Positions 34,311 through 43,048 of a stretch of DNA of 64,000 nt are shown in pieces; the stretch's first letter is position 1, and every line of letters begins with the position of its first letter. The notes beneath the pieces were generated by a model. The model saw only the letters and a program-made list of their open reading frames with translations, was not told where the DNA came from and made no database searches. The DNA is from Ilumatobacteraceae bacterium. GTDB lineage: Bacteria; Actinomycetota; Acidimicrobiia; Acidimicrobiales; Ilumatobacteraceae. The DNA lies in assembly GCA_033344875.1 (NCBI GenBank), contig JAWPMO010000001.1, positions 893,595 through 957,594 of the forward strand. The letters run 5' to 3'. Both the position numbers and the translations under genes were made by a program.

Positions 34311-35096
34311 ATGACCGAGTCAGAATTCACCGACGGAGCGCACGCGCTCGACCGCCGATCCACCACGCCGTTGTGGGCGCAACTCGACGCCGAATTGCGT
34401 CGCCGTATGGAACTCGGTCAGTTCGCCGACCGGTTCCCGACCGATCGCGAACTCATGGAGGTGTACGACGTCAGTCGTCACACGGCGCGGCACGCCGTGA
34501 GCCAGCTCGGCGCCGACGGCATCCTGCGCCGGGCGCGCGGGGTCGGCACCTCGGTCGACCGGCGCACGTTCGAGCGATCGCTCGGGTCGCTGTACAGCCT
34601 CTTCCAGGTCGTCGAGGAGAGCGGCGTACAGCAGCACAGCGAGGTCCGTCAGCTCGAGCTCGTGACCGACGCCGACGCGGCAGAACAACTCGGACTCGCC
34701 GCCGACGCGCCGCTCGTCCTGATCGACCGACTCCGGTGGGCCGGCGACGAACCGCTCGCGATCGATCGCATCTGGCTGCCGGCCGACGTCGCCGAACCCC
34801 TGCTGCAGGTCGACTTCACCCGCACGTCGCTCTACGCCGAACTCGAACGAGCGGCCGGGATGCGTCCGAACGCCGGTTGGGAGCGCATCCACCCCGGCAT
34901 CCCCACCGACGAGGAACGATCGTCGCTCCGACTCGACGCCGGCGAGGCCGTGTTCTCGATCGAACGGCTCGGCACCTACAGCGGCGATGCGCTCGAGTGG
35001 CGCGTCACCACCATCCGCGGCGACCGCTTCACGCTCGTCGCCGACTGGACCGCCGGCCAGCGCAACGAGCTGCGGCCGCACATGCTGGTCGGCTGA
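34311..35096 (+). CDS. GntR-family transcriptional regulator with UTRA domain
   Basis: 261-aa regulator. A winged helix-turn-helix at about 20-85 (PTDRELMEVYDVSRHTARHAVSQL, then the wing RARGVGTSV) is followed by a UTRA ligand-binding domain (residues about 100-250) of the HutC/FarR branch. It starts 6 bp after the molybdoenzyme stop and so is probably the last gene of the sulfur operon. It is the only regulator in the locus and the best candidate to bind the TGTCCGTACA elements at 25.9 and 28.4 kb. The effector is unknown. Confidence 0.9.
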   Translation: MTESEFTDGAHALDRRSTTPLWAQLDAELRRRMELGQFADRFPTDRELMEVYDVSRHTARHAVSQLGADGILRRARGVGTSVDRRTFERSLGSLYSLFQVVEESGVQQHSEVRQLELVTDADAAEQLGLAADAPLVLIDRLRWAGDEPLAIDRIWLPADVAEPLLQVDFTRTSLYAELERAAGMRPNAGWERIHPGIPTDEERSSLRLDAGEAVFSIERLGTYSGDALEWRVTTIRGDRFTLVADWTAGQRNELRPHMLVG

Positions 35097-35098
35097 TC

Positions 35099-35623
35099 GT
35101 GCCCGAACTCCATCCCGAACTCCATCCCGATCTCGGCCACGTCGCCCACCTGCTCGGCACGTGGTCGGGTCGCGGACACGGCGAGTACCCCACGATCCCC
35201 TCGTTCGACTACACCGAGACGATCACGTTCACGCACGTCGGCAAACCCTTCCTCGCGTACACACAGCGAACCCGTCGCGTCGAGCCCGACGGATCACTCG
35301 GCCCGCCGCTCCACGCGGAGTCCGGCTACTGGCGATTTCCCGCCCCGGGGCGGGTCGAAGCCGTGCTCAGCCACCCAACGGGCGTGAACGAGGTGGAGGA
35401 GGGCACGATCGAACGCCGCAGCGACGGGGCGACGGTCATCGAGCTGACGTCGACCTCGGTCGCGCTGACGACATCGGCCAAATTGGTCACTGCCCTCGGC
35501 CGCACGTTCGAGATCGTCGGCGACTCGATCACGTATCGGCTGTCGATGGCCGCGGTCGGCCTACCCCGCCAACACCACCTGGCGGCGAGGCTCACCCGGC
35601 AACCCGGCGACGCCTCGACCTGA
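35099..35623 (+). CDS. Nitrobindin-like haem-binding beta-barrel protein
   Basis: 174-aa protein of the FABP-like/THAP4 family. LLGTWSGRGHGEYPTI, FDYTETITFTHVGKPFLAY and the closing RQHHLAARL match bacterial nitrobindins (Mycobacterium Rv2717c), where a C-terminal His binds ferric haem and the protein isomerises peroxynitrite. GTG 35099 begins 2 bp after the regulator's stop, so it may belong to the same transcript. A short duplication gives ELHPELHP at the N-terminus. Confidence 0.85.
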   Translation: MPELHPELHPDLGHVAHLLGTWSGRGHGEYPTIPSFDYTETITFTHVGKPFLAYTQRTRRVEPDGSLGPPLHAESGYWRFPAPGRVEAVLSHPTGVNEVEEGTIERRSDGATVIELTSTSVALTTSAKLVTALGRTFEIVGDSITYRLSMAAVGLPRQHHLAARLTRQPGDAST

Positions 35624-35670
35624 CCGCGCCCGACTGTCGGCACCACCTCGTCGACTCCTAGGCTGCTCCC

Positions 35671-36861
35671 ATGACCGGGAACGCTCAGGATGTCGTGATC
35701 GTCGATGCAGTCCGCACCCCCATTGGGCGCCGGAACGGCGGCCTCTCGTCGGTGCACCCTGCCACCCTGCTGGCGACCGTGCAGGCGGCGCTGATCGAAC
35801 GCGTCGGCATCGATCCGGCCGAGGTCGGCCAGGTGGTCGGTGGCTGCGTCAGCCAGGTCGGCGAGCAGAGCTTCAACGTCACGCGCACCGCATGGCTCTC
35901 GGCGGGTCTCCCGCTGACGACCGCTGCCACGACCGTCGACACCCAATGCGGTTCGAGCCAGCAGGCGACCAACCTCGCCGCCTCCCTCGTGGGTTCGAGC
36001 GTCGTCGATGCCGCGATCGCGTGCGGCGTCGAGGTGATGAGCCGGGTCCCGATCGGCTCGAACTCGTCGAAGCGGCTGGGCCTCGGTATCCCGATCCCGA
36101 AGCCGTACTTCGAGCAGTACGAGATGACCTCGCAGTTCGAGGGCGCCGAGCGGATCGCCGACAGATGGGGCATCACCCGGGCCGACACCGACGCGTTCGG
36201 GCTCGCCTCGCAGGAGCGTGCGGCGCGGGCGTGGGCCGAGGGGCGGTTCGACGGGCAGATCGTCGAGGTCGAGGCCCCCGATGTCGACGACGACGGCAAC
36301 CCCGCCGATTCGACCCACCTGGTCACCCGTGACGAGGGATTGCGCGACACCAACCTCGAGAAACTCGCTTCGCTCAAGCCGGTCGGGCGCGAGAACGGCG
36401 TGCACACGGCCGGCAACTCGTCACAGATCTCCGACGGTGCCGCGGCCGTGCTGATGATGACCGCCGACCAGGCCGTCGCGCTCGGGCTCACGCCGCGCGC
36501 TCGGATCGTCGACACCTGCCTCGTCGGGGTCGACCCGGAGCTGATGCTGACCGGCCCGATCGACGCCACCGAACGGCTCCTCGAGCGGAACGGGCTGTCG
36601 ATCGACGAGGTCGACAACTTCGAGATCAACGAAGCCTTCGCGTCGGTCGTGCTCGCCTGGCAGCGCCAGGTCGGCGCCGACCCGGAGAAGACGAACCCGA
36701 ACGGCGGGGCGATCGCACTGGGCCATCCGCTCGGCGGGACGGGCGCGTTCCTGCTCACGAAGTCGCTGTACGAACTCGAACGCACCGACGGCCGTCTCGG
36801 CCTCGTCTCGATGTGCTGCGGCGGCGGACTCGGCACCGGCACCCTCATCGAACGCCTCTGA
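35671..36861 (+). CDS. Thiolase (acetyl-CoA C-acyltransferase)
   Basis: 396-aa thiolase of usual length. The acyl-accepting Cys93 is in DTQCGSSQQA, NEAFASVV holds the conserved Asn-Glu, GHPLGGTGA the catalytic His, and CCGGGLGTG the second Cys. The enzyme cleaves 3-oxoacyl-CoA in beta-oxidation or condenses acetyl-CoA. Chain length and direction cannot be read off. The N-terminus VVIVDAVRTPIGRRNGGLSS is typical. Confidence 0.94.
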   Translation: MTGNAQDVVIVDAVRTPIGRRNGGLSSVHPATLLATVQAALIERVGIDPAEVGQVVGGCVSQVGEQSFNVTRTAWLSAGLPLTTAATTVDTQCGSSQQATNLAASLVGSSVVDAAIACGVEVMSRVPIGSNSSKRLGLGIPIPKPYFEQYEMTSQFEGAERIADRWGITRADTDAFGLASQERAARAWAEGRFDGQIVEVEAPDVDDDGNPADSTHLVTRDEGLRDTNLEKLASLKPVGRENGVHTAGNSSQISDGAAAVLMMTADQAVALGLTPRARIVDTCLVGVDPELMLTGPIDATERLLERNGLSIDEVDNFEINEAFASVVLAWQRQVGADPEKTNPNGGAIALGHPLGGTGAFLLTKSLYELERTDGRLGLVSMCCGGGLGTGTLIERL

Positions 36862-36869
36862 CGGCTCAA

Positions 36870-36883
36870 GCCCGGCGACGGGC
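36870..36883 (+). terminator. Small GC hairpin after the thiolase gene
   Basis: GCCCG-GCGA-CGGGC, a 5-bp GC stem with a GNRA-type tetraloop, 8 bp after the thiolase stop and before the next ATG at 36901. There is no U-tract, so it is at best a weak terminator. Confidence 0.3.
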
Positions 36884-36900
36884 GTGCCGATGGCGCAATC

Positions 36901-39243
36901 ATGCCCGCTCTGCCCCGCCGCGCCCGCACGTCGACGTTCCCGACCAACTCCGGCCGAGTACTCGGGGTGCTCGCGGCCCTGTTGATGTCGAGTGTTCTGG
37001 CGTGGGCCGCCCCCGCCGCCGCGGTCGATCTGTGCGACCCCGGCATGTTCTCGGCAACCGGTGCGGTGCCGTGCACCGACGCTCCCGAAGGGCACTTCGT
37101 CGACACGACCGGCGCCACCGAGGCGACCCCGTGTCCAACCGGCTTCTACCAGCCCGACACCGGTCAGACCGACTGCATCCCGGCTCCCGCCGGCAGCTAC
37201 GTCGACACACCGGCGTCCACCTCCCCGACCGACTGCGCCACCGGCACCTACCAGCCCAACATGGCCAGCACGTCCTGCCTCGACGCCCCCGCCGGCCGCT
37301 ACGTCGACACCACCGCTGCCGTCGAATCGACCCCATGCGCCGCCGGCCGCTACCAGCCCGACACCGGCCAGGCGGAATGCGTCGACGCCCCGCCGGGTCG
37401 GTACGTCGACACCACGGGCGCCATCGAATCGACCCCGTGCACGATCGGGACGTATCAACCCGACCACGGCCAGGCCTCCTGCCTCCCGGCACCGGCCGGC
37501 TCGTTCGTCCCTGTCACCGAGTCGACGGACGCATTCGAGTGCACCTACGGGACGTACCAACCGGCCACCGGCCAGACCGAGTGCATCGAGGCGTCACCCG
37601 GGAACATCGTCGACGCCAGGGGCGCAACCGAACAAGAGCCCTGCGAACCGGGCGGCCACCAGCCGCGTACGGGAGAACGCGAGTGCATCCCGGCGCCGCC
37701 CGGCTCGTTCGTCGCCGACGCCGAGGCCATCGACGTCGAGGAATGCCCGATCGGGTCGTACCAACCCGACCACGGCCAGAGCTCGTGCCTGCCGGCACCG
37801 GCCGGCACGTACGCCAACGTCACGGGCATGTCGGATCCGCTGTCGTGCCCGCCCGGCACGTACCAGCCGAACACGGGCCAGATGGTCTGCTTCTGGGCAG
37901 CACCCGGCACCTTCGTCGCCGTCGCCGGAGCGATCGACTCGACGCCGTGCCCGGTCGGTACGTACCAGCCGGACCCGAACCGGACGTCGTGCGAATCGGC
38001 CCCCGAGGATCACTTCGTCGCGGTGACCGGTGCCACCGAGCCGACCCCGTGCCCCGACGGTTCCCACCAGCCGCTGACCGGCCAGGGCGTTTGCGTCGAG
38101 CAGGTCGACGTCACCACGACCGCACCCGGCCGCCTCCTCGACTCACGACCCGGCGAAACCACCATCGACACCCAACACGCCGGCACCGGCATCATCCCCG
38201 CCGACACCACCATCGAAATCCAGATCACCGGCCGCAACCACATCCCCGACAACGCCACCACCGCCATCCTCAACCTCACCATCACCCAACCCGACGCCCC
38301 CGGCTTCGCCACCGTCTACCCCTGCACCGACGACATCCCCACCGCCTCCACCATCAACTACACCACCGACCAAACCATCGCCAACGCCGTCACCACCCAA
38401 CTCTCCCCCACCGGCACCATCTGCATCTACACCCTCACCACCACCCACATCATCATCGACGCCACCGGCTACACCACCGACGACTCCGACCTCCACACCG
38501 TCGCACCCGGCCGCCTCCTCGACTCACGACCCGGCGAAACCACCATCGACACCCAACACGCCGGCACCGGCATCATCCCCGCCGACACCACCATCGAAAT
38601 CCAGATCACCGGCCGCAACCACATCCCCGACAACGCCACCACCGCCATCCTCAACCTCACCATCACCCAACCCGACGCCCCCGGCTTCGCCACCGTCTAC
38701 CCCTGCACCGACGACATCCCCACCGCCTCCACCATCAACTACACCACCGACCAAACCATCGCCAACGCCGTCACCACCCAACTCTCCCCCACCGGCACCA
38801 TCTGCATCTACACCCTCACCACCACCCACATCATCATCGACGCCACCGGCTACACCACCGACGACTCCGACCTCCACACCGTCGCACCCGGCCGCCTCCT
38901 CGACTCACGACCCGGCGAAACCACCATCGACACCCAACACGCCGGCACCGGCATCATCCCCGCCGACACCACCATCGAAATCCAGATCACCGGCCGCAAC
39001 CACATCCCCGACAACGCCACCACCGCCATCCTCAACCTCACCATCACCCAACCCGACGCCCCCGGCTTCGCCACCGTCTACCCCTGCACCGACACCATCC
39101 CCACCGCCTCCACCATCAACTACACCGCCGGCCAAACCATCGCCAACGCCGTCACCACCCAACTCTCCCCCACCGGCACCATCTGCATCTACAACCTCAC
39201 CACCACCCACATCATCATCGACGCCACCGGCTACACCACGTGA
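36901..39243 (+). CDS. Secreted protein with 11 Cys-rich repeats and three RLLDSR modules
   Basis: 780-aa secreted protein. A signal peptide ends near AAPAAA (about residue 41). From Cys45 to about residue 404 there are 11 copies of a 34-residue repeat of the form C-x2-G-x-YQP-x-TGQ-x2-C-x2-APxGxYV, close to ephrin-receptor/GCC2-GCC3-type Cys-rich repeats of eukaryotic surface proteins. From residue 407 three 127-residue modules (APGRLLDSRPGET ... DATGYTT) follow with little divergence. Every repeat holds paired Cys, so disulfides and export are likely. There is no membrane anchor at the C-terminus. Function unknown; adhesion or matrix is plausible. Confidence 0.85.
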   Translation: MPALPRRARTSTFPTNSGRVLGVLAALLMSSVLAWAAPAAAVDLCDPGMFSATGAVPCTDAPEGHFVDTTGATEATPCPTGFYQPDTGQTDCIPAPAGSYVDTPASTSPTDCATGTYQPNMASTSCLDAPAGRYVDTTAAVESTPCAAGRYQPDTGQAECVDAPPGRYVDTTGAIESTPCTIGTYQPDHGQASCLPAPAGSFVPVTESTDAFECTYGTYQPATGQTECIEASPGNIVDARGATEQEPCEPGGHQPRTGERECIPAPPGSFVADAEAIDVEECPIGSYQPDHGQSSCLPAPAGTYANVTGMSDPLSCPPGTYQPNTGQMVCFWAAPGTFVAVAGAIDSTPCPVGTYQPDPNRTSCESAPEDHFVAVTGATEPTPCPDGSHQPLTGQGVCVEQVDVTTTAPGRLLDSRPGETTIDTQHAGTGIIPADTTIEIQITGRNHIPDNATTAILNLTITQPDAPGFATVYPCTDDIPTASTINYTTDQTIANAVTTQLSPTGTICIYTLTTTHIIIDATGYTTDDSDLHTVAPGRLLDSRPGETTIDTQHAGTGIIPADTTIEIQITGRNHIPDNATTAILNLTITQPDAPGFATVYPCTDDIPTASTINYTTDQTIANAVTTQLSPTGTICIYTLTTTHIIIDATGYTTDDSDLHTVAPGRLLDSRPGETTIDTQHAGTGIIPADTTIEIQITGRNHIPDNATTAILNLTITQPDAPGFATVYPCTDTIPTASTINYTAGQTIANAVTTQLSPTGTICIYNLTTTHIIIDATGYTT
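38121..39243 (+). repeat. Three direct repeats of 381 bp
   Basis: Units begin at 38121, 38502 and 38883, and the third ends with the gene. By eye, units 1 and 2 appear identical over all 381 bp, and unit 3 differs at only a few bases (in the DD, TD and TL codons). The strand is rich in C and A and poor in G and T, unlike neighbouring genes. Identity at silent positions points to recent duplication or gene conversion. Confidence 0.93.
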
Positions 39244-39314
39244 CGACACGCCGCCCGGAGTGCCACACCTCGACGGCATGATGGCGAGGTGACGATCCCG
39301 AACGAGCGCTCGGC

Positions 39315-39848
39315 GTGACGCCGATCCGGCCGGCGCTCGCCGGGCTGTGTGTGGGCGCGGCGCTGACCGCGTGTGGCGGGGCGACCCCGGCGGCGAGCAC
39401 CTCGGTGCCGGGTGCCGTCGAGGCGAACGCCGTGGTCGCGTACGTGGTCGACGGCGACACGATCGACGTGATGATCGACGGCACCGAAGAGCGGGTGCGT
39501 CTCACCGGCATCGACACACCCGAGGTCGCGCACGGCGCGTCCGGTTCTCGCCCGGCCACCATCGGTGAGTGCTTCGGCGACGAGGCGACCGGATTCACCG
39601 AGTCGCTCCTGCCGGTCGGCACTCCGGTCCGGCTCGAACGCGACATCGTCGGACGCGACGACTACGGCCGAGTGCTCGCCTACGTCTACCGCGCCGACGA
39701 CGGCATCTTCGTCAACTACGAGATCGTCCGGCAGGGGTATGCCCAGCCGCTCACGATCCCACCCAACGTCACGTTCGCCGACCTGATGGTCGACGCCGCT
39801 CGCGCCGCTGAGGCCGACGACGTCGGGCTCTGGTCGGCCTGTCGTTGA
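39315..39848 (+). CDS. Thermonuclease (SNase)-like lipoprotein
   Basis: 177-aa protein starting at GTG 39315. A short signal peptide ends in a lipobox (LTAC), so it should be lipid-anchored outside the membrane. The SNase domain has VDGDTIDVMIDG, RLTGIDTPE (first catalytic Arg and Asp) and DDYGRVLAYVY with the second Arg. It would cut nucleic acids outside the cell. The family is common as secreted lipoproteins in Gram-positive bacteria. Confidence 0.88.
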   Translation: MTPIRPALAGLCVGAALTACGGATPAASTSVPGAVEANAVVAYVVDGDTIDVMIDGTEERVRLTGIDTPEVAHGASGSRPATIGECFGDEATGFTESLLPVGTPVRLERDIVGRDDYGRVLAYVYRADDGIFVNYEIVRQGYAQPLTIPPNVTFADLMVDAARAAEADDVGLWSACR

Positions 39849-39875
39849 ACGGCCCCGCTGTGCGAGAGTGACGGC

Positions 39876-41033
39876 ATGCTCGACCTGCGACATCGCTTCC
39901 CCGCCGTCACCGAGGGCACACACGCCGCATGGGCCCGCTTCGACGGTCCGGCCGGCACCCAGGTGGTCGACAGTGCGATCCAGGCGACCACCGCATGGCA
40001 GCGCAGCGGCAACAACGCGAACAGCCACGGCGCCTTCGCCGCGGCGCAGGCGTGCGACGACCTCGCCGAGCAGGTCAGGGGCACGATGGGCGAACTGCTC
40101 CACGCCGATCCGTACGGGTTCATCATCGGCCCGTCGACCACCTCGAACATCTTCTCGCTGACCCGTGCCATCGCCCGCGGGCTCGGGCCGGGCGACGAGA
40201 TCATCTGTACGCAGCTCGACCACGACTCCAACGTGTCGCCGTGGTTGCTGATCGCCGCCGACACCGGAGCGACGATCCAGTTCGCCGAGTTCGATCCGGG
40301 CTCTGGCCGACTTCCCGTCAAATCGGTGACGGAGCTGCTGAACGATCGGACCCGGTGGGTCGCCGTGACCGGCGCCAGCAACGCGATCGGCACGATGCCC
40401 GACGTGACCGCGATCACCGCGGCTGCCCACGAGGCCGGCGCTCAGGTCGTGGTCGACGGCGTCCACCTCACCCCGCACGCCCCCGTCGATCTCGCCGCGA
40501 TCGGGTGCGACATCTACTCGACCAGTTCCTACAAGTGGTACGGACCACACGCCGGCATCACCTGGGTCCGCCCCGAACTCCTCGACGAGCTCCCCGCCTA
40601 CAAGGTCCGGCCCGCGCCCGACACGGGTGCCGAACGGTTCCAACTGGGCACGCCGGCGTACGAGAACCTGGCCGCGATCGACGCCGCGGCCCGATTCCTG
40701 ATCGACACCGGCATGGCCGCGATCCAGGCCCACGAACGGGGCGTGTTCCAGCGCCTGCTCGACGGGCTGGCCGCCGACGAACGGGTGACGATCTACGGAC
40801 CGCACGACCTGGTCGACCGGGCACCGACATTGGCGTTCAACGTCGCAGGGTTCACCGCCGAGGCCGTGGCCACGGCGCTCGCGGCCGAACAGATCGCCGT
40901 CTGGGACGGCAACTACTACGCCCTCGAGGCGATGGACCGGCTCGGCATCGACGGCGCCGTTCGTGCCGGGATCGCCCTGTATGTGACCGACGACGACGTC
41001 GATCGGCTGGTCGACGCCGTCGGGCGACTCTGA
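39876..41033 (+). CDS. Class V PLP aminotransferase, cysteine desulfurase-like
   Basis: 385-aa fold-type I enzyme. FIIGPSTTSNIFSLTRA binds the phosphate, QLDHDSNVSPW and VVVDGVHLTPH carry the Asp and His that hold the cofactor, and STSSYKWYGPH has the Schiff-base Lys. No Cys lies in the loop where NifS/IscS desulfurases keep the persulfide Cys, so desulfurase activity is uncertain. The TIGR01976-like branch is usually called 'cysteine desulfurase-like' without proof. Followed after 20 bp by the ChbG gene. Confidence 0.85.
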   Translation: MLDLRHRFPAVTEGTHAAWARFDGPAGTQVVDSAIQATTAWQRSGNNANSHGAFAAAQACDDLAEQVRGTMGELLHADPYGFIIGPSTTSNIFSLTRAIARGLGPGDEIICTQLDHDSNVSPWLLIAADTGATIQFAEFDPGSGRLPVKSVTELLNDRTRWVAVTGASNAIGTMPDVTAITAAAHEAGAQVVVDGVHLTPHAPVDLAAIGCDIYSTSSYKWYGPHAGITWVRPELLDELPAYKVRPAPDTGAERFQLGTPAYENLAAIDAAARFLIDTGMAAIQAHERGVFQRLLDGLAADERVTIYGPHDLVDRAPTLAFNVAGFTAEAVATALAAEQIAVWDGNYYALEAMDRLGIDGAVRAGIALYVTDDDVDRLVDAVGRL

Positions 41034-41053
41034 CGAGCGATAGCGTCGTCTCC

Positions 41054-41887
41054 GTGGGGACTCTCGCCGAACGCCTCGGGTACGCCGCCGACACCAAGCT
41101 GGTCATCCTGTCCTGCGACGATCTCGGTTCGTGCCACGCCGCCAACGTCGGGGTCTACCGGGCGATCCGGGAGGGTGTGGCGACGTGCGCCTCGATCATG
41201 GTGCCCGCTCCGTGGGCGCAGCATGCGGCAGGCGTCTACGAGGCGTCCGACGACATCGGGGTGCACCTCACCCTCAATGCCGAACATCCCACCTACCGCT
41301 GGGGTCCGGTGACCCATGCTCCGTCCCTGCTGTCGGGTGAGGGCGGCTTTCCCCGCGACCTCGACGACCTCTGGGAGCACGCCGACCCCGACGAGGTCTA
41401 CCGCGAGCTCACCGCCCAGGTCAGCCGGGCGATCGCGTGGGGCATCGACGTGACCCACCTGGCACCGCACCTGACGGCGATCACGCTCCGACCGGAGTTC
41501 TTCGGGATCTATCTCGACGTGGCGACCGAGTTCCGGCTCCCGGTGCGCCTGCCGTCGACCGTCACCGCCGAGCAGGCAGGGTTCCCGTTCCGGAAGCTCG
41601 CGGCCGAAGAGGGCGTGCTGTTCCCCGACCACTTCGATCACGACTGGCGGGCCGGCTCCCGCGACCGGGTGATGGCGGCGTTGGCAGCACTCGAGCCCGG
41701 CGTCACCGAACTGCACGTGCAGCCGGCGATCGACACGCCGGAGGTCCGGGCCCTGACGCCCCACGCCGGGCACTGGATCGACGACCTCGACTTCGTCACC
41801 GGCGACGCGCTGCGCGCGGCGATCGACGAGTCGGGAGCGGTGCTGATCGGCTACCGAGAACTCAGGGATGCGATGCGAGCCGGCTGA
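41054..41887 (+). CDS. ChbG/YdjC-type carbohydrate deacetylase
   Basis: 277-aa protein, GTG start. VILSCDDLGSCHAANVG near the N-terminus supplies the Asp pair, GVHLTLN the His, and THLAPHL a further metal-side His, as in YdjC/ChbG enzymes that remove acetyl groups from chito-oligosaccharides. The substrate in this organism is unknown. Its last 26 bp overlap the convergent small gene on the minus strand. Confidence 0.85.
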   Translation: MGTLAERLGYAADTKLVILSCDDLGSCHAANVGVYRAIREGVATCASIMVPAPWAQHAAGVYEASDDIGVHLTLNAEHPTYRWGPVTHAPSLLSGEGGFPRDLDDLWEHADPDEVYRELTAQVSRAIAWGIDVTHLAPHLTAITLRPEFFGIYLDVATEFRLPVRLPSTVTAEQAGFPFRKLAAEEGVLFPDHFDHDWRAGSRDRVMAALAALEPGVTELHVQPAIDTPEVRALTPHAGHWIDDLDFVTGDALRAAIDESGAVLIGYRELRDAMRAG

Positions 41888-42098
41888 GCGCCGACGTCGC
41901 TTCACCCGATTTCAGCACGTCGAGCACGCGGCCGCTGTGGCCCGTCGCCTTGAGGCGGCCTCGCATGAACTCGACCGTGGCATCGAAGTCGGGTTCGGTC
42001 GCGACGGCGACCGGCACCGTCACGACGATCTCGGCGTCGTCGGGGCCCTCGGCCCGCTCGTCCTTCTTGGCGACGACCACCCGGTACTGCACGCTCAC
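41862..42098 (-). CDS. Small conserved-looking protein coupled to mca
   Basis: 78-aa protein, GTG start that overlaps the mca stop by 4 bp (GTGA). It starts MSVQYRVVVAKKDERAEGPD and includes an EIVVTVPVAVATEPDFDATVEFM strand-helix unit and a basic C-terminal helix. No known motif. The overlap implies co-translation with the mycothiol amidase, so a linked role is possible. A longer frame up to 42500 on this strand is a shadow of mca. Confidence 0.65.
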   Translation of the reverse strand: MSVQYRVVVAKKDERAEGPDDAEIVVTVPVAVATEPDFDATVEFMRGRLKATGHSGRVLDVLKSGEATSALSRLASHP

Positions 42099-43012
42099 GA
42101 ACCGACCTCGGCGTTCGCGTCGATGCCCTGGAACAGATCGTGTTCGACGTCGTCGTGGCCGGGGATGTCGCCGACGAGCGATCGGGCAAGGATCCAGTCC
42201 TCCCACGGATAGATCGCAGCGAGTTCGGCGTCGGAGAGACCGAACCAGAAGGGTGCGGTCGGATCGACCTGCGTCGCGTGCGCCAACAGCGATTGGGTAC
42301 GCGCCCACATGAACTCGCCCACATCGATCCGCGTGGTGACGCGATGATCGGTGTCGGGGCGCTCGAACCACTTGTCGTCGAACGGCGACTCGCCGCGGTG
42401 CTTCAGGAGACCCTCGTGCATCGCCACGAGGCGACGCCGGCTCCACGTGGAGTAGTAGAGCTTCAACGGCTGGAACGGTTCGCCTGCGTCGGGGTACCAC
42501 GACGGGTCGCCGGCACGATCGAACGCCAGCACGGAGATGTCGTGGACCCGGAGGTGGTCGGGGTGCGGGTACCCGGCCTGGTCGTCGTTGTAGGTGATGA
42601 TGACCTGCGGTTTGGTGCGTCGGATGGACGCCACGAGGCGTTCGGTCGCCTCGTCGAGGTCGGCCTGGTGGAAGCAGTCGGGGTGCTCGTTCGGTTCGGA
42701 GTCGGCCATCCCGGAGTCGCGATAGCCGAGCATGACGACCTCGTCGAATCCGATGATCTCCGCCGAGCGTCGGAGTTCGGCCGGACGCATCGACACGACC
42801 AACTCCCGCTCCTGCTCCGGTGTCAGATCGTGGAACGGTTGACCGGGCTCACGCAGCGTCGGGTTCTGGAGATCGCCCTCCTCGCCACCGGTGCAGCACA
42901 CGAGAACCGTGTGGACGCCGTCGGCGTGGTACTTCGCGAGCGTCGGAGCGCCCTTCGATGCTTCGTCGTCGGGGTGCGCGTGCACCGTCATGATCGTTCG
43001 CGGTTCGGCCAT
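42095..43012 (-). CDS. mca: Mycothiol S-conjugate amidase
   Basis: 305-aa LmbE-type zinc amidase. AHPDDEASKG near the N-terminus supplies the His, Asp and Asp of the metal and base site, and HPDHLRVHD the third zinc ligand. YNDDQAGYPHPDH and the length match Mca rather than the shorter deacetylase MshB. It cleaves mycothiol S-conjugates to give mercapturic acids for export, a detoxification step found only in actinobacteria. It is divergent from the PEBP lipoprotein gene (36-bp gap). Confidence 0.92.
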   Translation of the reverse strand: MAEPRTIMTVHAHPDDEASKGAPTLAKYHADGVHTVLVCCTGGEEGDLQNPTLREPGQPFHDLTPEQERELVVSMRPAELRRSAEIIGFDEVVMLGYRDSGMADSEPNEHPDCFHQADLDEATERLVASIRRTKPQVIITYNDDQAGYPHPDHLRVHDISVLAFDRAGDPSWYPDAGEPFQPLKLYYSTWSRRRLVAMHEGLLKHRGESPFDDKWFERPDTDHRVTTRIDVGEFMWARTQSLLAHATQVDPTAPFWFGLSDAELAAIYPWEDWILARSLVGDIPGHDDVEHDLFQGIDANAEVGS

Positions 43013-43048
43013 CGACGCCCACGTTACCCGTGGCTACGCTCGGGTCGG

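Noticed and set aside
38121-39243. Repeats that might be read as a CRISPR-like array
   Set aside because: The period is 381 bp, in frame, and encodes protein modules. There are no short repeats with unique spacers and no cas genes. The RecB-like nuclease at 10867 has no cas context either.
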